Shown here piece after piece: positions 45,781 to 58,955 of a stretch of 64,000 nucleotides of DNA (position 1 is the first letter of the stretch; each line of letters starts with the position of its first letter). Location: NCBI RefSeq assembly GCF_018320785.1, contig NC_054869.1, positions 34,326,289 through 34,390,288 on the forward strand, read 5' to 3'. This stretch comes from Cheilinus undulatus (Eukaryota > Chordata > Actinopteri > Labriformes > Labridae). The notes under the pieces were generated by a model. It saw only the letters and a list, made by a program, of their open reading frames with translations. It ran no database searches and was not told the DNA's origin. Position numbers and translations under genes: made by a program.

Positions 45781-48700
45781 CCATAAAAGCATAACGTTGT
45801 CATGAACTCATCGTGGTATGTTTACACCTGACAGTGGTCCAGTGGTGTTTATTCTGGTGTCTTGATGGTGAGGAGTCTGTCTATTTGTCATAGTTTAACA
45901 TTAATTTTGTTTGAATATGAAACTTTTAGCTAATTGTCTATATATTTAAAGCTGTTAGCTTTGGGCTACTTTGCATTCTCTTCTAATTTTGGGGTTGATA
46001 ATCAATAGTTTTTGGCCTAACATTTCTTTCCAGGGAAAAAAAAATCAATGATGAAAATAATTAGTTTCAGCTTGACTCTGACCCATTACACAGATGTCAG
46101 AGGTTACTGTTCAGGGTCAACACATCTAAGATGGTACAGGTTCAGTTTTTGGCTCCAGGTAATTTTACCTTTTAGACAATGACTCCTGCCTCAGAGGGTC
46201 TGGTCTCTGAGGAAATCCAGCACAGCTTAGAGGTGGGCTCTTGTTTTATGCCTTTTTCGATTGAAATGTTATTAAAAAGTGTCTTTCCTGCATCATAACC
46301 TCATGCAGTTTCTTTTTGAAATGTCATAGAGTACAACAAATCAATATATTGAAAAAACTTTCTGTCTCTAACAGCTGCTAAAAAAGTGTTTCTTTCCTTC
46401 AAGTTTCTGGATGGGTATAATGCAGAGGAAGATGAGAATTTTGTCAGCAAAACATGATATCTCCAGCTGCATCTTGTCACACATTTCTCACAGGAGGAGT
46501 GCCTGTAAGCATCATAGAAACCCTGCTGATAATTGTGCTCATTCATTCAATTGCCTCTGAATTGTCTGAAAGATGATAATCCTGCCAGATCATAGTGTTC
46601 CAGCTACTTTGAAATTTTTACATTCACATTTTCCCACCTCAACAGATGCACTTCTTCCCTTCTTCGTGTCCTGTTTTATATTGATCCAAAAAATAAATAT
46701 CTTTTCTTTGTTTATATTCATCTTATTTAAGAGCAAATCTTCTGTTTGTTGTCTGATTTTTTTGTGTCAGGTTGTCCCCAGCTAACTCCAAATTATAAGC
46801 CATCTAATCCTAGTTTGTGGAAAACCTGCTTGTTTTTTTTAGTTATCAAAGCATCAGACATAAAAGAGTTTTCTCTGCGTGATTCTAATTTATTTCCTCT
46901 GTTCTGGCTTGCAGCACCACTGCTGTAATCACGGAGGAACGGAAGCTCTTTGTTTGAAAGCACACGCTGACATATACACACAGATTGAGCTCTCCCAGTG
47001 AAGGCTGCGACTTTATTTATCAACGCCATGAGAGGGGGAATGCAATTAAACATCCCTTTTTGACTTGTGTGAGGAGTTGCTGTGATCAGACGCTCTCTGA
47101 ACATCTCTCCTCGCCTCACGTGTCTCCGTCAAACCAGCATCAGCAGCGGCAGGCCAAACTTTGAACGCAGCTCAAAGCTCCCCTGACAAGTTACATAAAG
47201 GCCTGTTCCTGCCTCCCACATCATGTGAACCCCACAAACAGCATTCCCAGAGTACATCCAACCTTTTCTTTTATCATTTGAGGGATTACATGGCCCGATC
47301 AATATATTGGAGAGCTCTGATGTAAACGCTTCCACGTTCAAATCCTTCACTCCAAGCCACCCACCAGCCTTGCAGGGACAAAGGCTGCTTTGTGTCAAAC
47401 TCTACTTGCCTTGCTCTACATGTCCCAAGATGCTTTGTGCCTTTGTGTGCACATCTTTTTAAGGGTCTCCCATTCTCCCTCCATCTCTCTCTGTCTCTTT
47501 CTCCATCTCTCCCTCGCCCTCCCCCGTTCCCACTGGTGATTTGTTTTTTTCTCCTGTGGGATTTGGGATCCCATTCATTCAGGGTGCATTGTTCGCTTCT
47601 TATCCATTCCAGAGGATGGGCCCCGAGAGGCAGAATGGGCGACTGTGGGTGCCCTCGTCTCTCTTTGCCATGCGATGATGTCATGGCTTTTATTTGCTGC
47701 AGGGGCACCCATTGATTCTCGCTCCGTATTACACACTCTATATCTCCCTCTTTCACCCTCCCTAACCTCCACTCCTGTTTTCCTCTGCCAGTCCCGTTCC
47801 CAGATTCTTATACTTCTCAAAAGGCGCCTTGGGGATTTGGGGATGTTTGGATGCTGTTTAAGCACACCCACGGTACACGCTTGACGCCCAGATAGGAAAG
47901 CCATCAGCTCTGCAAATCCAACTGCTGCAACTCCCATTTAAGTCTTGTTGATTTAACCTCCTTTTTTTTTTCTTGCATCTCCCACTCCTGTGATCAGCTT
48001 TCATTTGTCTCCAGTTATTCAGGGTGTTTTTGTTTCACACCCGGTCTGTGAAGTAACCATTAAGCCCCTTATAATGTGTTGCCAGTATACCATAGCTGAC
48101 AGGGATGGTAAAAGAGTACTTAAGACTGAGATTTTTCAGATGTGCATGTGTGTTTTTTCTTCATTTCAGTATTTTGTTGGAGGTTATTTCAGGGATGCTG
48201 CTCTGCCTCTTGGCTGAACTATGCTCGGGTGAGAAATCTATTTCAGTTTAAACAAGAAGCACTGATTGCAGAAGCACAGAGCCAAATCACATCCATTCAT
48301 GCAATGAAAGTTGGCTGATAAGGAAAGAAAGTCTGAAGTTTTATATTCAAATGCCAAGTAATTATAACAATGTAGATACACTATCAAAAGATGAAAGGTC
48401 TGGGTATTTATTCATGAGGTTTCTTTTTCAATCGTGTAGCATTCTTCTGTCTTCTGAATTGTTCTATTTCACATAGACAACTGCCGTCTTCGTGTGCTTG
48501 CATCATGCAAGGACAGGAAATGTGCTAAAGTCCTCAAGGTTTCTTCAAAATAATAGTTACAAATAGTGGGAGTGAAACTACACTGTTGTCATCAGACATG
48601 CAATGAAAGGGCACAAAGTGTGTCACCACTTTTGACTCTTTGATGTTAGGTTACTCTTTCATGCTGTGATTTGGTTTGCTGAAAGATAAAGTATGGCTTT

Positions 48701-48930
48701 AGATATAGGACTACAGGTTCAGAGTGGCATGTTTTGCTCTGCTTGCCACCTGGGTACGATGCTGGGTGTGACTTCAAAGTTTGCTCTTGCCAGTCTTGTA
48801 CACTTTGACCACACAGGCAGAATAGCAAAAGTAGAACTGTACTAGTGCTACATAAGCTTCAGTCCCTCGGTCCTACACATGCTACGTTCAAGCATTTTTG
48901 AAGTTATAGTAGGAATACATGACACTGAAT
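45781..48930 (+). other. COMMD10: COMMD10 intron 5, 45.8-48.9 kb single-copy block
   Basis: Little repeat content. 46900-47930 is richer in GC, with a pyrimidine tract (47470-47525). Open frames occur on both strands there (for example minus 47286-47756), but none resembles a protein or has a homologue that I recognise. Confidence 0.5.
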
Positions 48931-48934
48931 TTTT

Positions 48935-49008
48935 GCCAATATCCAGTTTGTCGATATTTACAAATTCATTTTAGCTGATACCAATATCTACAGTGCCTCT
49001 ATACAATA
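48935..49008 (+). repeat. Fragment related to the MITE at 55496-55665
   Basis: 'gaatttttgccaatatccag', 'aattcattttagctgatacc' and 'aatatcta' parallel the left half of the 55.5 kb element ('ggatttttgccgatttctga', 'aactcattttggttgatact'). It has no ends of its own. Confidence 0.5.
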
Positions 49009-49011
49009 TAA

Positions 49012-49535
49012 GTTTGACTGGTCTAAAAACGCAGACTTCATCTACAAAAAGGGGCAGAGCCGCCTCTTTTGCCTGAGAAGACTCCGATCAATAGACATCT
49101 GCAGTAAGATGCTGCAGATGTTTTGTCAGTCTGTGGTGGCAAGTGTTCTGTTTTATGCTACAGTCTGCTGGAGAGGCAGTGTAAAACACAAGGATGCAAG
49201 GCATCTGAACAAACTGGTGAGAAAAGCTGGCTCTGTGGTTGGAATCAAGTTGAACTCATTGGAGGATGAGGTGGAGAGATGCACAATGAAGAAGGTAGAG
49301 GCCATTCTGGGGAACATGGATCATCCATTTCATATCACCCTAAATGACCAAAAAAACAACGGTGGTGGACCACTTCTCTCTCTACGCTGCAGGACAGAAA
49401 GATATAGAAGATCTTTCATACCATCAGCAATAAGACTATACAATTCTACCATAAACGGATGAGACTCCAGACAAATGAATTTCCCTTTGGGGATAAATAA
49501 AGTTATTATTGTACTGTATTGTATTGTATTGTATA
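49012..49535 (+). mobile_element. Jockey-superfamily LINE, 3' end
   Basis: The coding remnant starts FDWSKNADFIYKKGQSRLFC and continues with LRRLRSID and FYATVCWRGS. It ends RRSFIPSAIRLYNSTING at a stop near 49460, a typical C-terminus of fish L2/Rex-type polyproteins. The tail is 'aatttccctttggggataaa' plus taaagttatt and several TATTG units. The frame is open for at least 117 codons (49109-49462), so this is a fairly young 5'-truncated insertion. Confidence 0.75.
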
Positions 49536-50416
49536 TAAAGCATTGTCCCCCTGGGTGTTTTACCCTTTTATTGATTCTATAAATCAATCATGGTCAATAT
49601 AATTTGGTTGTTTTGACCAAAACATTCTTAATCAATTCTATAATGCCAAAGTGAAAATATTTTGGACAAAGTAGTGCCAGCTAAATAAAAATATTTAATG
49701 TAAAATAAATGACTGCAGCCCTTTCAAGTCCAGCCACAAATTCGCGATTGGGTTTTGTCAGGTCTGGGCTTTGACTCGGCCACTCCAAAACATTCACCTT
49801 GTTGTCTTGAAACCATTTCTGTGTAGTCTTCGCTGCATGCTTCAGGTCTGTCTTTCTGGAAAATAAATCTTCTCCCAAGCTGTAATTCTCTTGCAGATTT
49901 AAGAAGATCGTCCTCAAGGATTTTTCCCATATTTTGGTCCATTCATTAAACCCTCTACCTTTACAAGCCTTCCAGGTCCAGCTTCCAAGAAGCATCCCCA
50001 CAGCATGATACTGCCACTGCTGTGCTTCACAGTAGAGATGGTGTGTTTCTGGTGATGTGCAGTGTTAGGTGTTCACCAAACATAGCATTGATGGTTTGGT
50101 GGCCAGAAAGCACCTTTTTGGGCTCATCAGACCATGAGACACATTCACTGCACTCAGAAGCATTACTAGCACTAACTGGCTGGACCTCTGATTAGGTCAG
50201 TCATTTTAAAGAGGTTGAATAGTTATACAATCACTTATTTTGCCTTAAATATTTTGATTGACATTGCTTTGTAGAAATTGATTTTCTCTTTGACTTAAAG
50301 TGTTTTTCTTTTTTTTTTGTCTAAAAAGCCAAATGATATTGACCATGATTGATTTATAAAATCAATAAAAGGGTAAAACTTCCGAGGAGGTGAATACTTT
50401 TTTTATAGGCACTGTA
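49536..50416 (-). mobile_element. Tc1-like transposon with long inverted repeats, internally deleted
   Basis: Arms near 49555-49616 and 50319-50387 are inverted copies sharing 'ttttacccttttattgatt' and 'ataaatcaatcatggtcaat'. The right end is ...CACTG followed by TA (50415-50416). The minus strand carries the C-terminal transposase block, with KHAAKTTQKWFQDNKVNVLE and WPSQSPDL around 49780-49850, matching the Tc1 motif that contains the second Asp region. Upstream transposase motifs are missing, so it is defective. The left end abuts the LINE tail of the previous element. Confidence 0.75.
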
Positions 50417-53330
50417 TGTTTACTTGTCATTCGGTTAGCCACAGGAACGATCAGTTGCAGTAGCCAGGTTTCAACTTGTAAAGGGCAGAAGGTTTTTGCA
50501 TTTCAAACACAAGATATATAATTGAAATACATTGTAAACTTTGGAGATGTCGATCCTATCAAGTAAAAAATGCATTTAATAACCTACATAGACATTTCAT
50601 TGGGGTTTAGTTACATTTTTTAACGTCCAAAGAAACACAAAAACATTTTTAAGTATCAAAGCTTCCTTTTTATGTAGATTTGCTGTGGACAGTTGCGATT
50701 ATAAGGAGTTTGGTGGCCAGTTCTGCATTGTAGTGCTTGAGGTTGTTGTAGCAGTTGAGCATAAAATTTTTGGAACACAGGGACAAGTTTTTCCTGACTG
50801 TAAACAGGAAGTTACCATTAAAATGTATGTAACCACTACATTCTTTGGTCCTTTGAGGCTGGAGTGCAATGTAAAGACACGTCGGTCTTTTAGCCAACAG
50901 TAGCACAGCTTCTATGCAGAGCTCTCCCAGATCGACTTAGTCTTAAAGTAAGGGTAATTGACTTCCTGTTTGGATACCTGCTTTTTAAGGTAGATTTGAG
51001 ATTTTAACATAAACTTAACCTCTGGAAAAAGAACTTTTAATTTATCTTAAAGGAAATAAGGGAGCAGTAAAAAGGTATATGATTGATAACACAAGGTGCA
51101 GATGACTTTTGACCTGTCTACTGAGCTGTCTGAGAGTTTTTGCAGTGAAATGAGACATTAAAGAGCAGTGGTGGGCTAGTGCACTTTTTGAGGACTTGTA
51201 TTTATGGTGATTGATGTGATTAATCTCCACAGCCCCATTGTTTTTATAAGGTCTGTTCTTTGTTTTTCAGAAATATAACACTGTATAAAATGTCAAATCA
51301 AACCAGATTAGATATAATCCAAAGACACGTGAAGAAGACAACAAACCTGATGAGATATTAAACACCAATTTTTGATTCTTTTGCTCTTTTTTCCCACCAA
51401 TACTCCTCAATAAACTGTGTTGCTGAATTGTTTGCAGTTTACTGGTGGAGCAGCTGATGCTGTACTGTAAACTGGCCCAAACTCTCCCTCTCTTTATCTC
51501 TCTTTCTCTCACACAAACACACACACAGTTTAGTCCTCCCCCCTCTATGTCCTTGTGTATAGGAGCGACAGTGTCTACATACCACAGGGGCACAGGCCGG
51601 CTGCCTTGGCAATCCTGTCGCCCTGCCACATAGTGCAAAAAAAAAGGCCTTACAGTTGTGAATAGCAGCCGTTACTCGTCGTGCTGAAGCATTCTCTCTC
51701 TTGAGCACACACAGCTCTTTCACCCATGACCCTGACTACACCCTTGTGCCAGCCTAATACATTAAAATGCATACTGTTTCAGAATAGAGGCCTCAGCTCT
51801 AGGGGTTGAGTGCCACTTATCCTGGAACCTGGCACAGCAACGGTCAGCTCATGCTCACACTACAAGATGTTGGTGAAGCCTCCCAACACATTTAGAAGAT
51901 TAAGGTTTGACACAGCTTTTTCAGATGCTTTCTTATGTTGGAGTAAGCACATTCAAAGGTGAACATGAAATAAGAGGGCAAAAACTTAGACCAGAAAATT
52001 TGGGCGTTGGATTGCCATAAGAGGCCAGAACAGAATTCTCTGAGTTCACATCATGCAAATGCAGCCTTTAATTTAATACCTCCTCTCCACTCCTGTTATG
52101 GCTGCTCTTCAGTTAGAGCATTAATTCTCAGCACTGTTGGAAAGGAGGCAGATTTTATTGGCTTGGCAGCAGAGAGGAGTACATGACATGGCACCTTCCT
52201 TCTTACTCCATATCAGGCAAACGGTAACTAGCTGCCACCGCCATAATCATCTTGTTATGGCTCACACTCGGCTCGTGTTCCTTGGCCTGTTTATCTTGGC
52301 ACCAAGGCTGTTGAGTGTCTCCACTCTTCCTGGCTCTGCAGTGTCAAGCTTCCTGATTTAGAGGCTCTTAAATATGAAGGTTTATTCTTGGTAAAAAGAG
52401 GACCCGGAGAGCATTTTTAGGAAATGTGTGATGATGTGAGCTCAGGAAATGGCTGAAAATATGGTTTATCAGTTTGCTGCAGTTCTTATTGTTTCAATAA
52501 ATATAGAGATGAATGCTAATTAATATAAAAGCATTCAATGCAGCAGTCTCACATTGTGGAAAGAAAAAAAACTTGTTGAATCAGATAAACTTGCATGTTT
52601 GCAATGTTAAGAAATGAACTCTTTGTTACCCAGCATGAATCTTATAAGACACTGAATAGTTTTAAGTGGTGCAGGTGCTATCAAAGATATTTTCTTTTTT
52701 TCCCACATGTGAAATATACTGCAATGAGCAATTATAATCTGTTTTCATGCTGCATGGCATGAATAGCCTTCATAACAGATCACAGTACCAGTAGGTGGTT
52801 ACCATGCTGAGAAATAGGAGGCGTGCAAGCTCTTTGCTTTCAGCTTTGTCTTCAAAATGATACACCAGCAAAAACATGCATTAAGGACAGCGTAATTAGT
52901 GTGATTTTTAAGGGATTGGATGTGGTCATTGCCAGGGCCACCTACAGCAATGACTGATCCTGTAAGTCTGAATAAATAGGCCCTTTCTCAGATGTCACAT
53001 CAGTGTGTGCACATTAGATATTCCTATCCAGGCTAACATTACTGTCCTCCAATCATGTTGCACGTCCTGACAAGGCTGTACACAGTCTGTATTAGTAACC
53101 CTACAGTTCAACAGGCCCAGCATTAATATTACCACCACTATTTTCAACCATTAGGTCTCACCTGGACTTTTTGTCTTCAAAAGCTTGTAAAACATCATCC
53201 TTGTGGTACAAAGTCAAGCTCTTAACATCCCAGGACAACCTGGGCTTTAAGGATATGCTGCAGTAATGTCACTTGAATTTAAAAAAGTTATGGGACTATG
53301 AAGTCAACAGAAAAATCTAAACAGAAGTTA
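50417..53330 (+). other. COMMD10: COMMD10 intron 5, 50.4-53.3 kb
   Basis: Single-copy AT-rich DNA with a CT/CA-rich tract at 51482-51532. No exon or transposon with ends was recognised. Confidence 0.5.
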
Positions 53331-53369
53331 AAACAAACAAAAAACAAAACAAAACAAAACAAAAAAAAT
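53331..53369. repeat. (AAAAC)n simple repeat
   Basis: AAAC and AAAAC units followed by an A-run. Confidence 0.85.
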
Positions 53370-55260
53370 TCATGCAACACAATAAATAATAACTAAGAAA
53401 AAAAGTCCTTGCGCTTTTTGGAATTGGCTCCTTTTGAGTCATTATTAAAAGCAATTCCTGTTTGCAGAGTGACAGGGACATGTCATGGTCTATCTGTGTC
53501 TCTTTCTCTCCATCATAAACTCCTCAGGCTTTCTCATCCAGTGTCAAAGTGTTGAAGCATGCTCAGTTTGGCAAAGCTTGACATGACGATGGAACAGCCT
53601 GCCATTGGTTGTCACAGCCCATCACAGTGCATTTTGGGAGACGTGGTGGCTAATGCTGAAGCTAGTGGCAGAAGCAGTCGAAAAACTGATTTAAAAACTG
53701 ACCTTCAATATTGAAATTACTGAAGTGGATGTTATCTTTAAATGGCCCAGAAAATCCCCTCAGTTTCAGGCTTGCAGAAAAAGCTTTGTAAAAGCTACGA
53801 AGGAATGAATAGAACCCATGTCTTTCCTGTCATACATGACAACACTGGTCTCAAAAATATTTTGAAATATAATAAAATATTGCAACAACAGCAAGAAAAA
53901 CCTGCATTTTTGTTGCTTTGAAGGGTAATTAAATGGCGTTGCTTCAATTTTGGATGGCCCTAATCTTTGCTCACCTCCATGGGCTTCTTCATGCAGCAGG
54001 TCCCCAGAACCATGTGACTGTGCCCCCCTGCTGACCAACAGATAGACAGCATCAGTGTAGTGCCCTGTTCTTTAGTCTCCATAGAGTATACCCACATCTA
54101 AATAAAGAGTATACATGTACTCAATAAAGAGTGTATAGATTAAGAGAATACCCACTCCTGCATACAGCACTACACCACTGGACAGCATATTTGTGTACAA
54201 GCATAGGGAATCACACCAAGCAGGACGATCCTGAGCACAAGGAAAACAATCGCAAGCTCAGTATGATTGTCTTCGTGCAAAACGTTTTTCTCCTCAGGCT
54301 GCAAAAATGAACACTCAAGTGTAGAAATATGCGAGTGCAAGTACTGGGAAATGACTTGTTTCATATATGTGTGACTGCAAGGATTTGTGCTCGTGGCTGT
54401 TTTAAATCCTTGCTTGTTTATCTTATTTTTGCCGGATCTGCCTTTCCTGCTCCTGCTCCCCATGACAGATGCACACTCTGTGCTGTATTATGCCCTTTCC
54501 TATTAATGCACTAGTTTTTCTTGGATCTCTCCTCTTAAATGTCAATATATGCTGGGTTTTTTCAAGAGCATCTGCTTTTTCACAATATACATAGTTCAGG
54601 TAACCTCAAGCATCCTCCTGACATGGCTCAGCTGCTGAGACTCAAATCGCAGGTGAAAATAAATTCAGAATTTCAATTTAAGGTGATTCAATGAAGCACA
54701 GGCCCGTATTGACTGAAGCTGTTTTCACATAAGCACTCCAGGAAGTTTCTAGAAGATTTCAGGTAGACTGTCCTTGAAAGTTAATTCTACACACAAACAC
54801 CTCTCCTTACCTGTAAGGCAGGAGGAGGGTCTCAGAAGACAACATGACTTAAAACGAAGGACCCAGAAGTGATGTTCAAAGCAGAGCAGCCAACTGTCCA
54901 AGGCTAAAATGAAAATATTTTGCTTTTATAATAATGCCACATGTTAACAAACATATTTGTGTTTTCTTAAAGAAGCAGTTTCATGGCATGCATTGGCAGA
55001 GGCGGACAAGAGGATCTGGCTGCAGACCTCTATGGTGGGCCGTTTTGGGTTCATCTGTTGCAGACTTCTGCAATGGGGTGACCTCAACCGTGGGGCAGGG
55101 AGTGATATACATTACCCAAGCTGGGACCAGAATGCCACATATTTTCCACTTGCTGTCAGAAGTTATTGTAAGTAGCTATTTTTCACAACCGCAGAATTTT
55201 GTGAATAAAAATACAACTTTTACTGAGGGAGATGAATTTAAATTTAATTCACCACAAACT
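53370..55260 (+). other. COMMD10: COMMD10 intron 5, 53.4-55.3 kb
   Basis: No gene recognised. 54080-54165 has an imperfect short duplication around 'aataaagagt-tata' units. The ORFs starting at 54934 and 54957 have no recognisable homology. Confidence 0.45.
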
Positions 55261-55274
55261 AAGGAAAATCAAAG

Positions 55275-55330
55275 AGGGTTAGGTTTAGGGTTAGGCACCC
55301 AAACCCTGAAAGTTAGGGGGAAGAGGTTAT
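55275..55330. repeat. Short interstitial telomere-like stretch
   Basis: 'agggttaggtttagggttag' followed by further ttaggg-like and complementary accctgaa motifs: about four imperfect TTAGGG units. Confidence 0.5.
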
Positions 55331-55495
55331 AATTTAAAGTAAAACCACAAACTAAGGAAAAATCTAACAAGGGTTAGTGTGACACTTCCCGCCCCATGGT
55401 CAAGGTTGCCCTGTTGTAAAGGTCTGCAACAGAGATGAGCCCAAAACTCCCACCAAAGAGATCTGCAGCCAGACGCCTCTCAAGGTGAACCTTGA

Positions 55496-55665
55496 AGTAG
55501 GGATGCACGATATTGGATTTTTGCCGATTTCTGATATGCTGATATTTTAAAACTCATTTTGGTTGATACTGATATTTAATTACATTTTTCCACTGTAAAA
55601 AACACCAGTTCTGGGAGCGCAGATGGTCGAGTGGATATACTGCCGATAATATTGTGCATCTCTAC
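55496..55665. mobile_element. Small MITE with inverted ends
   Basis: Left end 'agtagggatgcacgatatt' and right end, read in complement, 'agtagagatgcacaatatt'. The body has 'gatttttgccgattt' and 'gatgctgatatttta' type motifs of a common fish repeat. A tRNA-like 'agatggtcgagtgga' near the right end (55621-55635) looks like a chance or inserted SINE head. Confidence 0.6.
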
Positions 55666-57690
55666 TTTAAAGGTAGGCAGTCACCTGGGGCCCTGGACTA
55701 CACATACCAACACATACCAAACTAACTTATCCCTTTCTCCTGCACTGGCCTGTATTATGGCCGTTAAAGACTTTAAGGGGTTAACACACTCATTAAAAGA
55801 ACAAAATATAAAGGAAACTTGGTATTATTACTCATTTTGTGTAACTTTTATTTTACCAAATATTTCACCAAATATTTCATAATAGGTTTTATACAAATGA
55901 ATATACAAATGAATTACATTTGGCTACTTTTTGAAAGGTTTTGCTTGGAAAAACATGGCCGCAAAAAAAAAAGGACAAAAATTGTCACTTTATTGAATTA
56001 AACATGCACATTTATTATTACATGGCTATGATGTCATGTCATCTGCCTGGACCTTTCTGTACAAGCAGGACTTAATTTAATAAATAAGAATTTAAAAGGA
56101 AGGAGAACAATGGATGTGGAGGGTCCCAACTCAAGGGCTCAAAATAACTAAATCTGCCAACGTGTGTTGGCTTCCCTTTTGTTCATCTGGCGGAGGTTGA
56201 GATGGCACTGGTTGTTCACTCTGAGCTTTATGCGCACATGTCAGCTGCAGGTTAAAAACATTATCACCCCCTCCCTTAAAAATTAAAATAAACAGTTAAT
56301 AAATCTTCAAACCATGACTTCTCTTGTAGTAGTTATCACTGCTATCAGCATATTTAAGAAATGTTGCACTGACATTATTTGTCAACCACATCAGAGGTGG
56401 AAAGGTAAGAGAAGTTTTCATAAAAACTCACAATAAAGCAATCAAACTTACATAACAGTGAGTTTCTACTCCTAATCAACTCAAGAATCTGTTCTTCTCC
56501 TATGGGCTTTGTTGATCTGAGAGGTATTTGACATTTTCTTGTAGGTTAGTGGAATAAGAAGACATCATGGTTCAACCACCCAGGGTTAGGGATACTTCTG
56601 CTGTTTTCTTAGCTCCACATAACATCACTGACACAATTTACCAACGCAGGGGTATTTTAGCATCCCTTTTGTTCAACTGGAGGAGGTGGACAGCAGCTTG
56701 TCCACATGTCTCTAGTCACTGAATATAAATGTCATCACCCCTCTCAACAGTTAGCAGTGAATGTTATGAATGTTTCTGGCTGCATTCTCATATCAGCTCA
56801 CCCTCGCTAGTTTTAACCATGACTGAATATCTTGGTTGTTTAAATGCAGCACACTCAGAAAATTTCAAGAGTTTTGTGCAGAAGTGAATATGGTTTAAGA
56901 CAGAAGAGAAACACAGTGAGGTGTGTGTGTGTTGGGGGGTGGGGGTGCAGAGAGCAGAAATGTGTGTGAGGGCCTCATAAAAAATTCAGCTAAGGGCCTC
57001 ACTTTGGCCAGGGGCAGTCCTGCTGAACAAAAACCATTAGTTGTTTTAATGCACCATTTTACAGACACAGATTTTTTGTCCATGAGGAAATGACTATTGC
57101 TGAAATGAAATTTAACTTTTTTAAAAAGAAAATGACTTACATTTTTCAGCTATACTATTTGAAAATCTTCTTTACTTTCAAAGTGAATTCGAGATGCATG
57201 TTATCATTGTGCTCATGGCCTATATTCAAGAGTTGAAAGGCGTGAGTGCTGAGCTTAAACTCTCATAAACAGTAAGCCTTTGGATAAATAGTCCACAGAG
57301 GCAGAGCTTCCTTTGCCCACGGATAAACTGCCAGCTCTAGTCACCCTACATCCCGGCTGGACTATTTTTTTAGGTGCTTAATGTGATTTGTCTCCTTTTA
57401 GTGTGTGCACCCTCTGTAAAGCATGTAGGAGGTGTGGAAAACAATGTGAAAGCGACAGGCTATTTCTAGACATTTATTTTTTCTTAGGTGCTATTTACAT
57501 GGCACATACTGTGTTATGATGCTATTATTTCTGGAGCATTTCTGATTTACTCTGTCAGCACTTTCTTTTCCTCCTTGCTGCTATGTATGCATGTTGCTGA
57601 TCATTTTCTGTCGGGCCTCTCATCTCTCGACTGAAGTCCCTGATTCTGTTTTTCCTCAACGTTTCTAACAGCTTGATGACGTCTAAACAT
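55666..57690 (+). other. COMMD10: COMMD10 intron 5, 55.7-57.7 kb, with two similar segments
   Basis: 56170-56285 and 56655-56755 share 'cccttttgttca-ctgg-ggagg' and 'atcaccccctc' type motifs in the same order and may be a diverged duplication or two repeat copies. A TG/G-rich tract lies at 56921-56945. No exon recognised. Confidence 0.4.
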
Positions 57691-57704
57691 TACGTTTGTT
57701 GTGA

Positions 57705-57790
57705 GTTCTCTGGTGGCCCGGTGGTTTTGGTATGCATACCGTGTAACCGCAACGACCCTGGTTTGTTTCAGGCTTTATCACGTCGGCGTT
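57705..57790 (+). repeat. SINE head-like sequence
   Basis: 'ctggtggcccggtggttttg' and 'gcaacgaccctggtttgttt' are spaced as A and B boxes of tRNA-derived SINEs. The B box is degenerate and no tail was seen. Confidence 0.4.
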
Positions 57791-58640
57791 GACGATGCTG
57801 CAACTATTTATTGTTGTTGTATATATAGAGCACAAACAGAAACAGTTGTGTTTGCATTTTCGATAATAGAAAACCACCTTGTAAACAGAACAGTGACGAT
57901 CACAGCTGCTATTGATTTAGACTTAGAAATAGCATTTTTGAGAGTCAACTGCTAAAACATTTTTCCATAATTATTGCTGCTATAAAACATGACTGTAGGG
58001 GTAAAAGAGGGTCTTCCACTGAATTGGAAATTTAAATTATTCAATGAGGACAAATCCTGATTTAAATCTCATGAAAGATTGGAGTTACTATGTTTTAAAG
58101 TTATCAAAAATGTAAAGCTATGATTACATTTTAATGTTAATCATTTTAAAGAAAGTGTAACAGGATGGATGGTGCAGCAGTTATCTGGGAGTGAAGCTAA
58201 AACATTTAGAGCTCCTCCTGCTGGCTGCTGAGGTATGTCATAAACTCTGTTTAACCCAGGTCACACAATGATCAAATCTTATTGATGTATTTATTTTGAA
58301 AATAGAAAATTGTGTGTCAAATGTTATTTATTTAATTGTGACCCTTTTTTAAATAAAATGCCATTTTTGAAAAGTAATACTTAACTATAAGCACTGATCA
58401 TCCTCAGCTGTAATAACACTGATTCACAGTGAATAAAGCTGTTACCTGCATCAGTTTGTTTAGCTGGTTTCTTTCTGGCTGTAGTAGCTTTAAATTCAAC
58501 TTTATTCATAAAAAGTCTGGCAGTTACGTTAATAAAATACCTGAATTTCAAATGTTACAGACTAAACAACATTTCATAAATTAAACAAAGGAAAGGATCA
58601 GAGGTCTTAACCACAGGTGCATTATGTGCAGACCCATTTT
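57791..58640 (+). other. COMMD10: COMMD10 intron 5, 57.8-58.6 kb
   Basis: AT-rich; nothing recognised. Confidence 0.5.
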
Positions 58641-58659
58641 ATAAGTAGATACATGAAAG

Positions 58660-58955
58660 GTGGTTCACTGTAGCTTTGTTAGCTTTAGCTAAAGCTAACA
58701 TGGCTATGTTAGCTACGTAGTAAACATTACTATGTATGTTTGTGTAACTTAATTAGCTTTAGCAGTATGAGCTTTAGCAACTGAACTATGGCTTAAGTAG
58801 CTAGCTAAGTTACACACATGATGTAGCTATGTAGCCTCTGGGTTCAAATTAGCTTTGTAGCTTCATTAGTATAGATATCCGTGAACTTCATGGGCTTTAG
58901 CTACATTACTTATGTTTACTCAGCTAACGGAACTACATAAGCTACATATGGAATG
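58660..58955. repeat. TAGCT-rich degenerate repeat with 24-bp palindrome
   Basis: Variants of 'gttagctttagctaa', 'tagctaca' and 'tagctttagca' occur about every 15-25 bases. A perfect 24-base palindrome spans 58677-58700, centred between 58688 and 58689. Confidence 0.7.

Noticed and set aside
47286..47756. 156-codon minus-strand ORF with overlapping ORFs on both strands
   Set aside because: No recognisable domain. The locally higher GC content lowers stop frequency in all frames, and no splice or start context supports a gene.
55615..55640. tRNA-gene-like A box (gcagatggtcgagtgg)
   Set aside because: No cloverleaf or B box at proper spacing; it sits within a small MITE and is at most a SINE head fragment.
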